Shown: in pieces, positions 1 through 12,240 of the stretch
Layout of the letters: every line of letters starts with the position of its first letter
How positions within the stretch are numbered: the stretch's first letter is position 1
NCBI GenBank assembly: GCA_021018995.1
Contig: CM037587.1
Coordinates: forward strand, 5,706,866 to 5,770,865
Source of the DNA: Chloranthus sessilifolius
Taxonomy: Eukaryota; Streptophyta; Magnoliopsida; Chloranthales; Chloranthaceae
Direction: 5' to 3'
DNA: 64,000 nt
The notes under the pieces: model-generated
The model's database searches: none
The model's input: the letters and a program-made list of their open reading frames with translations, nothing else
What the model was told of the DNA's origin: nothing
Made by a program: the position numbers and the translations under genes

Positions 1-2085
1 TTTAGGGTCCTCCCTGCTTTGCAAAGCACGTCTAAAACTAGATCATAACTTGAAACATTAATATTGAAATCTCTCTCTCTAACCCATAATTCAACAGCTT
101 GAGAACCGCAATGGTCTTCTTCTTCTCACATAGAACGGTTATGAGATGATCAAAATCAGGAACTATTTCATTTCTCAACATTAAATCTATCTGTCCAAGA
201 GCTTCTTCAACGTGTCCCCTTCAAAGAAGGGCCTCCAATATCTTGAAAACCAAGTCTTCATTCTCCCGTATACCCTTCTCCATCATACTCGTCATCACTC
301 TACTTGCAGTTTGAACCCTCTTATCGTTGACTAGAGCCCCCAAAACTAATCTAAAGACTGATGAACTCGGCAAGTGCCAACTTGCGAGCATATCATCCAA
401 CGTGGATTTTGCGTTAGACGACTCTCCTTTCTTCAAAAAACGCTTGATGAGAGATTCATACGTGTTGAAATCTGACACAACTCCTCTCCTTTCCATAATT
501 TTCAGAATCTCGATGCCTGATTCAGGTTTCCCTTCTTTTGAATGCCCACAAATCAAATTATTAAATGCAACCGGATCTTGATTAATTGCCGATAAAATGT
601 CACTGCCTTCGCCGTATTCCCATGGTCACACAAGTACTTGATAATAGGATTAAAAGCTGTAGATTTCATCTCTGAAGAACTGATCAGGTTTGATAAAATA
701 CCCTTTTTAATAACCTTATCCAACATCTTAACAACATCATCATACATTTTTTACTTACAAAAACCTCAATCAGAAGGCTGTAATGAGACGATTCGGTCGA
801 AACGCTCAATCGTATCATCACGTTAAGGACATCTTTGGCTCCACCCAATTCATCCTTGCTACTAAAACAAGCAATAAGCTTCAAAAATATTGAATTATCC
901 TTTGGGGCTATATGCCTCTCAGCCATTACCTTCAAAATTTTACGGGCTTCAACTGTCTTCTCGGCATCACAAAGTCAGGGCAACAATGTTGAACATGTAG
1001 TATCATTCGGCTTGATTCTGTAAGAACCCATCTCATCAAACAATGTCAACCCTTCGTCAACATTCCCAGTGGACACATACCCTTTGATTAAAGTCATGTA
1101 CGTAATCACATTTGGCAACAAATCCTATCCCTTTATCTTGACGTAATACTTCTCGGCTTCATTCATTGCCTTGATCCGACAACACCCATTAATCATTGTG
1201 TTATATGTCACAATATTGGGGCTAATCCCGTGGCCCTTCATTTCGTTGAAAAATCGTTTCGCAATCTCGACTCTCAAACAAAAGGAAAGCACCCCATATC
1301 ATTACATTATACCTGTGGCACGTCAGTGAGATCCTCTCAGCCAGCATTGCATTAAAATAACGCTTCGCCATTAGCATCCGTCCGCGATGCATGATGACCT
1401 TAAATAACATGTCATATGATTTGATCGATCAGTTGACCACCAATTCCTTCATTTTTCTGAAACAATTTAACAGATTCCTGAACGATGCCTGCCTTACCGT
1501 AACTCTCGATGAGGACGACAAAGAAATCTTCATCCCAATCAACCCCTCGCTTGGGCATATCTAAAATGATGCACTGTGTGCGGTTAAGCTTCGAGGCACG
1601 ACCGAAGATCTCGACGATCTTGAAATGGGTCATTGATCGTGTCAGAACCCAATTTTTTCGACCAATCAGAAAAAATTCAGCGCCTGATCGGAGGTATACG
1701 TGTCGTGCAACACATTGTACACGGGATCGTGATCGAATTTGACCGTGAGCGATCGAATCGAGTTTTGCAATCGAGTGGTCCACAGCCTATTTGACATCAT
1801 ATGATAAATTGTTTCAGATAGATTTTATCGGTTAGGGAATTTACCTCTCGGTGTTTTTGGAGTGATCTTATCTCCTTGAGCTGATTGAGCTGGTTCTTGT
1901 GTGATCGACGGCTCAGATTCGACGATTGCTTCGTTGGAAATGGAGATCTGATCCGGAGTGGGGATCGAAGGTGGCGATTCAGAATGTAGAGGATCTAAGG
2001 AAGCATTTGATGAGAACCCATAAAAGTGAGTGAGGAGAAGAGGGCTGAAAACCCTAAAAAATCTAGGAAAAACCTAGGTTTCAAT
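1..2085 (-). pseudogene. PPR protein pseudogene, At2g37230-like, 3' end outside window
   Basis: P-class pentatricopeptide repeat proteins bind RNA in mitochondria or plastids. Minus-strand pieces in different frames line up in order with one long PPR protein: a presequence-like N-terminus (about 2070-1830), LWTTRLQNSIRSL (about 1790), a block with DMPKRGVDWDED and VLIESYGKAGIVQES (about 1560-1470), YFNAML (about 1350), HIAPKDNSIFLKLIACF (about 920), YLCDHGNTAKA (about 630) and GVVSDFNTYESLIKRFLKKGE (about 480; motif given in part). The last codons at position 1 correspond to an internal repeat, so the 3' end lies outside the window. In-frame stops follow PNR and NFF near 1830 and 1690, and several frameshifts separate the pieces. 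The order and motifs match my memory of Arabidopsis At2g37230. Pseudogene status is clear; the exact ortholog is an inference. Confidence 0.8.
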
Positions 2086-4200
2086 GGAGAAGACAAGAAC
2101 GCTATTAAAACTGGTACTTTTGGTTTCTGCGACTCCCAAATGTGTTTTTGGGAAAAGGTTAACTAGGGTTTTGCCAATTGGTTAGGTCTTGTTGGGGCAT
2201 CAGTTTGTCAGCCCAATGGGAAAGTCGTATACACTCGGCCCAACCCAACCCGACAATAACCCCTTTTTTAAAAATTATATATATAATATCGCGTCGGATG
2301 GGATTGACCCCACACACCCGATTTTTATTCGACCCGCCCTTACTCAACCCGACCAAAGGTCGGGGAGGATTCTCATGGCCAACTTGACCCAACAAGCCAA
2401 GTTTATGTGCTCGACCCGATATATATCGTTTAGGTTAGGTTGGATATTGTGTCGACCCGACCTATTGATAGCCCTAGTTTTCTCTGGTATATTAAAACTG
2501 GCGCTTTCCTAAGCAACATTGAGAAGGGTACATTTGACCCGTCAAGGCGAGTTGGGTGTTGGGTTTATGTGCTCGACCCGATATATATCGTTTAGGTTAG
2601 GTTGGATATTGTGTCGACCCGACCTATTGATAGCCCTAGTTTTCTCTGGTATATTAAAACTGGCGCTTTCCTAAGCAACATTGAGAAGGGTACATTTGAC
2701 CCGTCAAGGCGAGTTGGTGTTGGGTCAGGTCGAGCATATGTCATTTTCATTTAGACAGTCAAGATTTTGGCACGTAGCCGAGTTGGGTTGGGTCGGGAAT
2801 ATGCCATTTTTCTTATTGGTAAGCAAAACAAATTCGGAAAATTTTTAGAATTTATTTCAATTTATTTTGCTCTCTGTTCTGATAGTAAACTGCTATGGGT
2901 TGCAAGGCCTACATGTTTGGGCCATTGATGGGATCCACCTAATGGTCCATCTTATGCCACATATTTCGGGTCTTGGTCTGGGATGATTCCAGGTTAGTCC
3001 CAAATCCATCGAGCTCTCGTTTCGGGCCCACTCTATTGGTTTAATCGGCACGAGTCGCTTGCCGCTACTAGCCTATTCGACGGGTATCGTTCTATCTAGC
3101 AAATTCAGATTAGCTTGGAGAGTCATCCGATCGAACCTAATTTTTCGGACACGATTATATATTTCAAATCCTTTGCTTGTCGGAAATCAGTTTTACAAAA
3201 ATCACGCTTTTCAAAACCAATTTCGATCGGGTTTTCAAGATCTATTCGCTATACGTGTTATAGCCTAAGTGACCAAATTTTTAGGTTTTCATCGATAAGC
3301 AATTGATCACCGTTGATCATTCATGATCGACATTGGTCATGAGCTTCCAAAGTTGGGAAACTCATCGGACCATCAATTAACCAAAATGGTCAAACTTTAA
3401 TCGATAGACCATCTAATGGTTCCGATTAAGGTTTAACTACATAGAACCTATATATCAAGATTTTTCCTATACATGCATCTATCTCCATTCAAATTTCTAT
3501 GATCAAAATTCAAGATTCAAGCATGCATTTTCAGAATTTACCAACTTAACCCAACTCATCAGTGGGTCAAGATTCCATGATCAAAATCACATGATTTAAG
3601 AAGCTATATGCATCTATACAATGCAATTCAAGCAATTTCAACACATTCAATCATGGCCATCCAATTGTACTATCATCAAGATCAATAATTTAGCTAAAAT
3701 TTTCTGAGATGAAAGTCTAATAAACTCAGTATATTCCAGCTACTAATCATGCTCAAAATTTAAATCTAACGTTGTAGAAATCAGGCAAGATTCAATACTT
3801 CACATGTAGTCTATCTAGTGTCAAGAAATCTATAGCCATTAATTTCGATCATGATCAAAACCAGTAAATGATGAAAATATTTCTAAGATTTCACATAGCT
3901 ATTTCATCAAAAAATCTACTAATAACAGATCATAATTTCCATAAATATACTATGAAAAGAAATGACATTAATCAACACTAGACTACTCATAGTAACCTAG
4001 TTATTAACAAGCATCTATGGCCATTCATTTGACTTAGAAATCCGTGATCCAAATATTAATTTTCAGAGATCACATCCATCTAAAATCATCCAAAAAATAT
4101 ATGGATACTACCCATAAGGCCCATTTAATCTAAGTGGCATAGTATAGAGGTATATATTATAAAATTTCAAATCTCTATAGTATGATGAACATAGTTCATC
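2086..4200. other. non-coding stretch, no gene recognised
   Basis: I see no convincing coding sequence. The first part (2180-2780) is rich in the short motif TCGACCCG and holds the 162-bp duplication listed separately. From 2880 on the DNA is AT-rich single-copy-looking sequence. Its right part may be the body of a long LTR whose tail is at 5745-5911, but I could not find a left LTR boundary. Confidence 0.5.
2401..2716. repeat. 162-bp tandem duplication
   Basis: The block starting GTTTATGTGCTCGACCCG at 2401 is repeated from 2563, a period of 162 bp. The copies are nearly identical up to about 2716, which implies a recent duplication. No coding function is apparent. Confidence 0.9.
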
Positions 4201-4204
4201 ATTG

Positions 4205-5040
4205 ACCAAATCTAGACCAATGGATAGCCTTGCATGATCATGTTGATCACATGCCTGGCGTGCAAATCGGCTGGTCAATTTTATATCTCAGAAACTTAAA
4301 AGAACTTTAACAAAATTTTCTATTGTTTTTACAAAAACTAAGATGAATTCAAGAAATTTCGATATTATGTAGTCTTGGTCAAGTTGACCAAATCTAGACC
4401 ATTGGATGGCATTGTATGATCATTTTGATTACATACATGACATCCAAATGGCCTGATCAAACTAACATTCCAGAAATTTGAAAGTTTCAAACCAAAAATT
4501 CTGATTTATCTTACAAAACCTCAAGAAAATCCAAGAAAATTTCATGACATGTTGGTCTTGGCCTTGTTGGCCAATCTAGACCATTGGATGGCCTTGCATG
4601 ATCATTCTGATCACATGCATGGCCTCCAAACATGCTGGTCAAATATTGTTCTAGAAATTTTCAAAAATCTCAAACAAAATTCAATTTTAAACCACAAAAA
4701 TCCAATCAAAATTCAAGAAAGCTTTACCCTATGTAGTATTGATCTAGTTAACTAAATTTAGACCATTGGATGGTCTTGCATGATCATATCGATCACATGC
4801 ATGGTCTCCAAATGTTCTGATCTAAATATTGTTCCAAAAAATTGGAAAGTTTCAAATCAAAAACTAATTTCTATCACAAAAGCCCAAGAAATTTCCAAAA
4901 GACACTATTCTATGTTGGCCTTAACCTGGTTGGCCAATCTAGACCATAGGATGACCTTGCATGATCATGTTGATCACATGCATGACCTCCAAATATGCTG
5001 GTCATATATTTTATAAAAATCCCAGAATAAAAGCTTTAAA
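4205..5040. repeat. 182-bp tandem array, five units
   Basis: The anchor TAGACCA(T/A)(T/A)GGAT occurs at 4213, 4395, 4577, 4759 and 4940, so the spacings are 182, 182, 182 and 181 bp. Each unit also carries a near-palindrome of the form GCATGATCA...TGATCACATGC about 20 bp after the anchor, followed by CCAAAT and a TGGTCAA-like word. Units differ by many substitutions, so the array is old. A weaker copy may precede it near 4031. Confidence 0.85.
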
Positions 5041-5744
5041 AATAGTCCAAAAAACCTAAGATTTATGGGCAAAAGTCTTACTCTACAAGACTAAAACACC
5101 AAACAATGATTAATTAAGACAATACCTTAGGTTTGGACCTTCTAGCTTGCTGGTTTGTCTTGATTTTAGTGGTGCAAGGGGCTGAGATGAAGCCCAAATT
5201 GATATATGCTAAACTAGGAGGTGTGGGAGAGTTGAGTGGTGCTGGTGGATGGTGATTTTGATGGTGGGATTTAGATGGCAAATTCAAGGTAGAGAAGTGG
5301 GCTTCAATGGAATTGGAGGTTACAGGAAGGAAGAAGATGAAAATGGTGGAATGAGGCCCCCCCCCCTACCTATGGAATTCAATTTTTGCAAGGGTTTGGG
5401 GAGACAAGGGCTGCAATTTTTGGACATGTGTCCTCTAATTACTTCCTAAGGTCTCTTTTTTCTTCCGAATGCAAGCTCTCTCTCTCCTTTCTCCTCCAAC
5501 TCCCACATGCGCATGGAGTAGTGGATCCCACTTGGGTTCCACTCTCCACCACACATTCAAGTCATAGCTTGTCTTTTGTGGGCTTCTAAGCCCTCAAAAT
5601 TTGTAATTTTCAAATGTCCAACTTATCTTATGGTGCATGTGCAAGGGTGCATCTATTACCCTAAATTTCTCCAAAGTTTATTAATGGTGTAAGATGGGTC
5701 AAACTTGGGTCAAATTGATTAAGGGCTAAAATTAGCTAGAGATT
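5041..5744. other. non-coding stretch between repeat array and LTR tail
   Basis: No gene is recognised. A C9 run lies near 5358 and a CT-rich patch at 5450-5500. The short open frames here have no family features. Confidence 0.5.
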
Positions 5745-5911
5745 TGAATAAATCTAATTTACTCTGATTAGATGGCTCGACCTAACACTGCTGGACAGTG
5801 TCTGCTTGATTTCCACTATACGAGCAGACACTTTATGATTTGTCCCGGAGATCATTCAGTGTATGATCCTGATGGCACAGATTTTTGGGTGAGGAAATTC
5901 GGGCTGTCACA
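5745..5911 (+). mobile_element. 3' tail of a long LTR, same family as 19941-22288
   Basis: This segment matches the reverse complement of about 19941-20090: the words GATTAGATGGCTCGACC, CTGGACAGTGTCTGCTTG and ATTCGGGCTGTCACA occur in the same order and spacing. It ends in the family terminus GGGCTGTCACA at 5911. Immediately after, LINE reverse-transcriptase sequence begins. An open frame starting at 5772 runs through the junction and fuses about 46 LTR-derived codons to the RT, which I regard as accidental. The left limit of homology is uncertain. Confidence 0.75.
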
Positions 5912-7831
5912 GACAGGCTACTTCCATAGTTCAAGGGGCATCAGGCAAGGGGATCCCCTCTCCCCTTTCCTGTTTAACATGGTGGTGGAGGCACTAGATG
6001 ATCTTATCCTTCGGGCCCGTCAGCTAGATATCATCTCGGGTATTCAGGTGGGACCTAGCAGTCGTTGCATTCCTCACCTCCAGTATGCAGACGTCACTAT
6101 CCTGTTTGGTAGGGCTAAAGAGGCAGAGTTCCGAGCTTATACAAAAATTCTACCCATCTACGAAGCGGTTTCGGGGCAGCAGATCAATTTGCACAAATCG
6201 ACGATCTCGGGGATTCGAGCAAGTGCTCAGTTAATGTCAACCATTGCTGCTTTGGTGGGCAGCGAGGTTGAGGCCCTTCCCAACACCTACCTAGGCCTCC
6301 CACTTGGGTTGGGTCACCCATCGTATAGGGCCTGGGACCTGTGGTTCTGAGGGTTGAACGTCGGATGACCTCTTGGTCTGGGAAACTTCTCAGCAGCGGG
6401 GGTCATCTCATCCTTGTCAAATCAGTCCTGATTAGCCTGCCGATTTTTTATATGTCTATGTTCAATTGCCCGGCGGGGGTGCTTTACAGATTGGAACAAA
6501 TCCAACGGAATTTTTTATGGGAAGGATCGAGTCTGGGTAAGAGGTACCACCTGGTTAATTGGGATACTTGTCAACTCCCGCTCAGCTGTGGAGGCTTGGG
6601 AATTCGTGCTTTGAGATTGGTTAATATTGCTCTGTTGGGAAAGTGGTTTTGACGAGCTGGTCTGGAAAAAGAGAGAGGAAACCTCTAGCTGTCAGTTCTG
6701 GCTTATAAGTACGGTCATCTGGAGGGCAACTAGGGAATTAAGGTCGCCATCAATCAAAATTTCTCACCGTGGTTGAAGGGCATTGGTAGGAATTGGTCTC
6801 CTCTCTCTCGTTGGGTGTCTTTGAGTTGGGGAGATGGCACTCGTATCCGGTTCTGGGAAGACACATGGGTGGAGTCTAGGCTGTTGAAAGAATTGTTCTC
6901 GTCTATTTTTAGCATCGCTACGGATCCCCGTGGAGTCGTGGCTAGTTGTTTCTCGGATTCTCAAGGGGGGATAAGTTGGAACTTGGCCCTTAGGTGGCAA
7001 CTTGGAGAGGCGGAGGAAATTCCCTTCCTTCGCTTGCGGGAAGTGATGTACTAGGCTTTGAGAAATAGGACCAAAGCCGATGCGAGGATATGGGGCCTGA
7101 CTAACAACGTGGTCTTTAGCACTAGGTCCTTCTACTTGATGTTGTCTTATCGGCCTCTTATTCAGTGTGAGTGGGATGGGTTGTGGAAGGCTGTCACTCC
7201 CCCCGAAGTTAAGCTTTTCGTGTGGACTCTCCTTATGGAGAAGATCCTTACGAAGGACCAGCTGATTCGTCGGGGGAAAGATATTCAGAATAGGTGTCCC
7301 ATGTGCTTCCAAGAGGCAGAGACCGTCTCCCACCTCTTTCTCCATTGTAGGCTAGCTCAGACGATTTGGGGGGTTATCCTTAACCCCTTTGAAATGCACT
7401 GGACCTGCCCTTTTTCCGTCTCCCACCAGTTGCTCTCTTGGTTTGGGCAAGACGTTGTGGGCCAGCTGGGGGCTTTCTAGCGGGTCGGATTCTTCACCGT
7501 GGTTTGGAGTATTTGGATCGAAAGAAATGCCCGTATTTTTGGCCGGAAACGCCTTCCAACTGGCATGGTCTTGAAGTCTACCAGGGACTTCATTTACTCA
7601 TGGGTAGTGTTGGACAAGAAGGGGTCCGGGGAGGAGGTCGGAGACTGGGACCTACGCTAGGCCCTAGGCTGGTTTGCCCGGTCGGCAGGACTTTCCTGGC
7701 CCGTGTTGTTGTTTTACTTTTTTGTTCTGTTTTTGGTCGATTAGACCTGTTGTACTCAGCCAACTTCTCGCTGTTTGCCTTCCTTTTGCTGAATAGAATA
7801 CGTCTTTATCGATCCAAAAAAAAAAAAAAAC
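5912..7831 (+). mobile_element. 5'-truncated L1-type LINE (RT and zf-RVT remnants)
   Basis: Non-LTR retrotransposons encode an endonuclease/reverse transcriptase that copies its own RNA at a nicked target. Here only the second half of the RT remains. It begins at TGYFHSSRGIRQGDPLSPFL (5912-5970), a hallmark of plant L1 RT. The catalytic motif normally FADD/YADD reads YADV near 6085, losing an aspartate. After a frameshift near 6345 come MTSWSGKLLSSGG and LIRRG..., then a zf-RVT domain with CPMC and HLFLHC near 7300-7350. The frame breaks at about 6350, 6655, 7055 and 7480. The element ends with TCGATCCAAAA and a poly(A) of about 15 at 7817-7831. Endonuclease and gag-like ORF are absent, so it is a dead 5'-truncated copy. 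Confidence 0.93.
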
Positions 7832-9975
7832 TTCTTGCATAAACAGGACTCAGATAGCGATCTGCCTCAATCAAATTGGGACAAATATTTTAAATGATCA
7901 GATGGTCAAAGAATATATGCCCAACATGAGATCTCATCAGTGGACCAGCGTCTAGACACTTGTCCGCTCATAAGTGCCCCAAGACCTCTATAAAAGATGG
8001 GTATTTTTGTTGGGGACGTTTGTTCCCATTCACTTTTAGGGGATTGAATGGGACACCATCCTGATACATACTAAATTATATACAATGCAAACCTCTAGGA
8101 AAGACAGTCACATAGGTAAACAATTATGGCTTTGACCCTGCAAACTTCCAATATATCTAACTTATATATGTGAAAGAAACATCTTCTTTCTTATATAAAA
8201 TTGGAAAGTAAACATGAACCCTATAATCTGCATAGATAAAACAAGGAATTGTGATAAATATGTATGTATCATAATCATCAAAGCAGAAACAGTCAACCTG
8301 TAAATTGAGGCACAACAACTCTGTAATTCTCTTTAGGGTAATCCTTGAATAATATTCTGACACGACCAAAATGTTCTGGAACCATAACATATATTACAAA
8401 TGAATATATCCGCGAATAATTAAAAATGAAAATAATTGGGGTGGCTAACTTTAAGTGCATGAGTTACAGAAAAAATTACATGTTCAATAATCCTTTGTTT
8501 TAAATCTTCTGCTGCTTTATCTCCCAATGCACCTCCAAGCATGCTCCTCATTCTCGAACTCATCCCTTATATGTTTCCCAAAGGAAAAAACATGGCAATG
8601 AAAGATATTAGGTGGCATATATTAGGCTAATGAAGAAACTAAAAGATGGAATGCCTTGGGCGAAAGACCATAATACCAGAGAATACCGACTGAAAATTTA
8701 TAATTTCAGAGAGATTCTTATCTTCCAAAGTAGAGCTAAGAAGCCTTGACTGCATTGGATCATGTGGCGCCAACACTAGTTACCAGCATATTTTCCTTAT
8801 AACCTGTAAGCCTTGACTGCATGAGATCTCATATATCGACTTGTAGCAACGGCAAATTTCCAAGTAATCATTGATATGAGAATGGTACCTAACACCAGGA
8901 AAACACATATAATCAAGTAGCTTCTCATCTTTTATATGCAAAATGTTAACAAAGCGCAAAATCTACATCTGCTTCATATTTCATTTCAAATGTGGCTAGA
9001 GGGCCAAGAAAAATATGGGCTACTGCAGTGGAAATTATGCAAATGACAAGTGCTTCAATCATAATCAGCTAGATTCTTAAGCAACATCTGGTCTCAACTA
9101 AATCCATATGCTTGTGAGATACCAAGAATACCCTTTATATGGGTAATGGGATTTAACCACTTAGACCTCAATGTTGCATTACAAGGCACCTTCCAAGTTG
9201 AACTACAGATGTAACCCTTTTAAATATTGGATATTTCCACCTGGTAATTACAACATGAAAGCAGATTCTGACTCCAGGTCCTTTATTTCTTGCTTGCATG
9301 AACTGCTCTACAAGAATATTTAAGCCTAACAAAGCCTGCAACCGAAAAAGAATACTAGAAATCCATCAATGTGTACCAGTCTCTAAGGCGGAGATCAAGG
9401 TTTGAAATCTAGGCAAATAAAATACATATCAGCTATATCTATCAGTAATTGGCCTGGCTGATACGAGTTTTCAATGGGTATAGGGACCCTAAAAATTTCC
9501 CTAAGGGATCAGCCAATAAGTACTGGTACCGATCGGTATCAACGAAATACCTATAAGTATTGGAATAAATTTTTTTATTTCATAATTTCATATATTGAAA
9601 TAGCGTGTAGAAGCCAACCCCCTGATAAAAAATTGTGGTGTCATCATAAATGGTATGGACCCTTAATTCTTACACTTAAAGTTAATTTTTTAAATAAAAG
9701 TAAATGCATGCAGAATGTTAATTTGGTAGGCTTTTATGTAAATTCAAAATGAAATTTGGAAATCTTAGGCTACTGAGAAAAAATTTCAGCATTTTCAGAG
9801 TTTTCGAGGCATATCAGTACATGTACTTTTTTAGTTCATCTGTTATCTACTCATTTATTTTAATAATTTTAGTGATTTTCTGGTTGATCAGATAGGAGTT
9901 GCTTCCATCAAGCAAGAAGAACAAGTTGAAAAAACAAAAAGTTGTCATAGAGTTGAAATTAAATAAGATTGTATG
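7832..9975. other. AT-rich non-coding stretch with one exon-like island
   Basis: Apart from the exon-like piece at 8480-8563, I recognise no gene. Around 9350-9560 there are TATCAGC/GATACGAG words that resemble a degraded small transposon, but no termini could be placed. Confidence 0.4.
8480..8563 (-). other. exon-like island, unidentified
   Basis: On the minus strand an open frame reads MSSRMRSMLGGALGDK and continues charged (AEDLKQRIIEH) to a possible donor GAACAT|GTAATT at 8480. The composition looks protein-coding and unlike the surrounding AT-rich DNA, but I do not recognise the family, and the acceptor side (TATAAG|G) is weak. It could be an exon remnant or chance. Confidence 0.25.
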
Positions 9976-10177
9976 TTTTTTTTTTTTTGATAACCTGGAT
10001 ATCCGGGCCTCTTAGAGCACCCGCCTAATCCCAGGGGCACATGCGCACCCCAAATTCAGCATATGCCGGGTTAGCACAGGATATAAATCCCTAGGGTGGC
10101 CTCAAGGGGGGGAGGGGATTCGAACTCAGGTCTCCTGCTTTTGGAAGCAGGTACCTGGCCAGCTCACCTAACCCCTT
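9976..10177 (-). mobile_element. tRNA-derived SINE (Au-SINE-like)
   Basis: On the minus strand the unit starts with a pol III A-box-like TTAGGTGAGCTGG near 10165 and has a B-box-like GAGTTCGAATCC near 10110. It ends in a 13-base poly(A), seen as poly(T) at 9976-9988. The flanks AAATTAAATAAGATTGTATG (left) and AGATTAATAGGATTGTAAGT (right) form a diverged target-site duplication. About 200 bp, a typical length for plant tRNA SINEs. Assignment to the Au family is from memory of its layout. Confidence 0.8.
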
Positions 10178-11795
10178 GAGATTAATAGGATTGTAAGTTG
10201 TACACTTGAAAATCTAGTATATCATTCATGAATCGGGATTAATTAAATCTAATTTATAATTAAGTTGATGGACAGAAAATTCATTCAATCAAACATGCAG
10301 TTCAATCTTTGAGGGATCGAACATGGTTTTGAATCTCGGTTTCAGGCATTTTAACCAGTCTTGAAACTAAGACAAGACATTGGGTGTGATTCTAAGCATA
10401 TATAGGCTTATCTCGCCTGAATATATGCTTTGCATCTCGTCTCTTCCATGCCCAAATCATGAGATGTTTTGTTTAAGAAGTCTCAGTTCAAGCGACAGCC
10501 TGATACAATTAGATGTTAATATCTCCTCTAGGATATTTTAATTGTAGGGTATTTATTATTAGAGTAGACTACGTCTTTGCATTAAGACTATATCGTAATG
10601 CAAGAGCAAACCTTCCTTTTATTTGATTTACGAAGTTTAGCCTGATACAATTAGATGTTCTAAATAATTTTAGAGATAATGATGGGATATTTTAGGCGTT
10701 TCAATAATGTTAATGCTCCATTCAAATGATAATTAAAAAATAGAAATATTAGAGGGTTAAATGTTAATATTTGGAACATCTGATCACATAGCTAAAAGAT
10801 GATTTACATAATTATAACTATTTCCCAGGATCTTGGAGACTTAATTAGATGTTAACATGTGGAACAGCTGATCACCTATACGAACTTACAGATGCAGCCC
10901 AAAAATCATGCCAAATTTGAGAGAATTATGGTCATCCGAACAATGAACTTTTCACACAAAAAGTAAGTTGTCCATATTCATTTTAACCTTTCAGTTGTAT
11001 GCAAACCACTAGATGCAACCCAAAATCATGCCAAATTAGATAATTATAGTAATCTGAATGATGCATTATTGGCACTACAAATGAGCTGTCATTTTTAACT
11101 ATTCTTTACACAAATGTATGATGAAGAATGCACTATTTGCACTGAAAGAATGTAACTAATACGTTTTACGTTCTCTCGCTACTCTCCAAGGATTAGCTTT
11201 GGAACCACTCTACACATACCAGGTCGTGACGTGGCTAAAGGGTGCTTCGATGCTCAGGATAAAAAAATAAACAAGGGCTACTCTACCCACGCTAGAAAGG
11301 GTTTTCGCAGGTGGCTACGTTGGGTATAATTAGCTAGTGTGGGTTATGGATGTGGGGCCATGACGTGGCTAAATGGGATGGTCTCCAATAGGGCTCTCAA
11401 TGGGCCGGGTTGCATTCAATCAGGCTCTAATCTATCCGGGTCGGGTTCTCAAAATTTTCAGCCTGACTTTAACCCAGGATTTGATGTACTCAGCTCCAGC
11501 CCGGCCCCTACCTGGCTGGGCTAGGCTTGAGTATTTTTTCTTGTTGTTTTTCAATTTTTTTTTTCTAATAAAATTTGGTCGGGCTATTTTTTTGGGATTG
11601 TTTTTTTTTTTTTTTTTGTTTATAAAATTTGGACGATTTTTTTCTAATAAAAGTTTGAAAAAGATTAAAAAAATAATTAAATAATTATAGTAACATTATA
11701 GAGGTTCATGTACATGCTTTTATTCAAATATTTTATTTTAGTTTGTTGCACAATGATTATAATGGACAACAATTGCTTTAAAGGAAAGTGATTAC
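10178..11795. other. AT-rich non-coding stretch with a 120-bp duplication
   Basis: No gene is recognised. The phrase GATGCA(A/G)CCCAAAA(A)TCATGCC with following sequence occurs near 10892 and again near 11012, a diverged tandem duplication of about 120 bp. The last 45 bp, with CAATGATTATAATGGACAAC, resemble the sequence just right of the CACTA element at 55183. Confidence 0.5.
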
Positions 11796-11806
11796 CACTA
11801 CAAAAG
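11796..11806 (+). repeat. left CACTA terminal inverted repeat
   Basis: CACTACAAAAG, preceded by TAC. It is followed by GC-rich subterminal palindromes (GGCGGCCTAAAACCGCC and TAGCGGCAG...CCGCCGCTA) up to about 12010, typical of CACTA subterminal regions that bind the accessory protein. Confidence 0.75.
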
Positions 11807-12240
11807 AGTTAGGCTTTACCGGCGGCCTAAAACCGCCACAAAATCCAGAGCAGCCACTGCTATCGCCCCTTCTAGCGGGTGTCATAGGCGCAGCTGAAAA
11901 TGGCGTCACTATAGGTTTTTAGCGGCAGTTTTTTTTAAACCGCCGCTAAATGTAAGCTATTACCGACGCTTCGTTCAATGTCAGTCGGTCGAAAACAGTC
12001 GGTAAAGATTTCAATAAACATAAAAATCAAAGGCGAAGAGAGCATGCCGTAAGTAAAAATGGGGTACCGGCCTTTATATGTTTAGCTCTTACAGAAACTC
12101 TACATAATGGAATATATATTGTCTCTTCTGCAAAAGGTTTAGTACAGGTGATCTTTAAAGATAATATTTTATACATATTTGTCTATTTAATGTTTTTTAA
12201 CACTCATCTTAGCTGCACCATGACAAATAATAAGTAATAT

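Noticed and set aside
2178..2512. Overlapping frames of 69-107 codons on both strands
   Set aside because: Driven by the TCGACCCG-rich repeat and the 162-bp duplication; no family similarity.
6764..7345. 193-codon minus-strand frame
   Set aside because: It lies opposite the zf-RVT part of the LINE and has no recognisable features; a shadow of the LINE coding strand.
9976..10177. Functional tRNA gene
   Set aside because: A and B boxes are present but there is no clover-leaf acceptor stem, and a poly(A) tail and target duplication mark it as a SINE.
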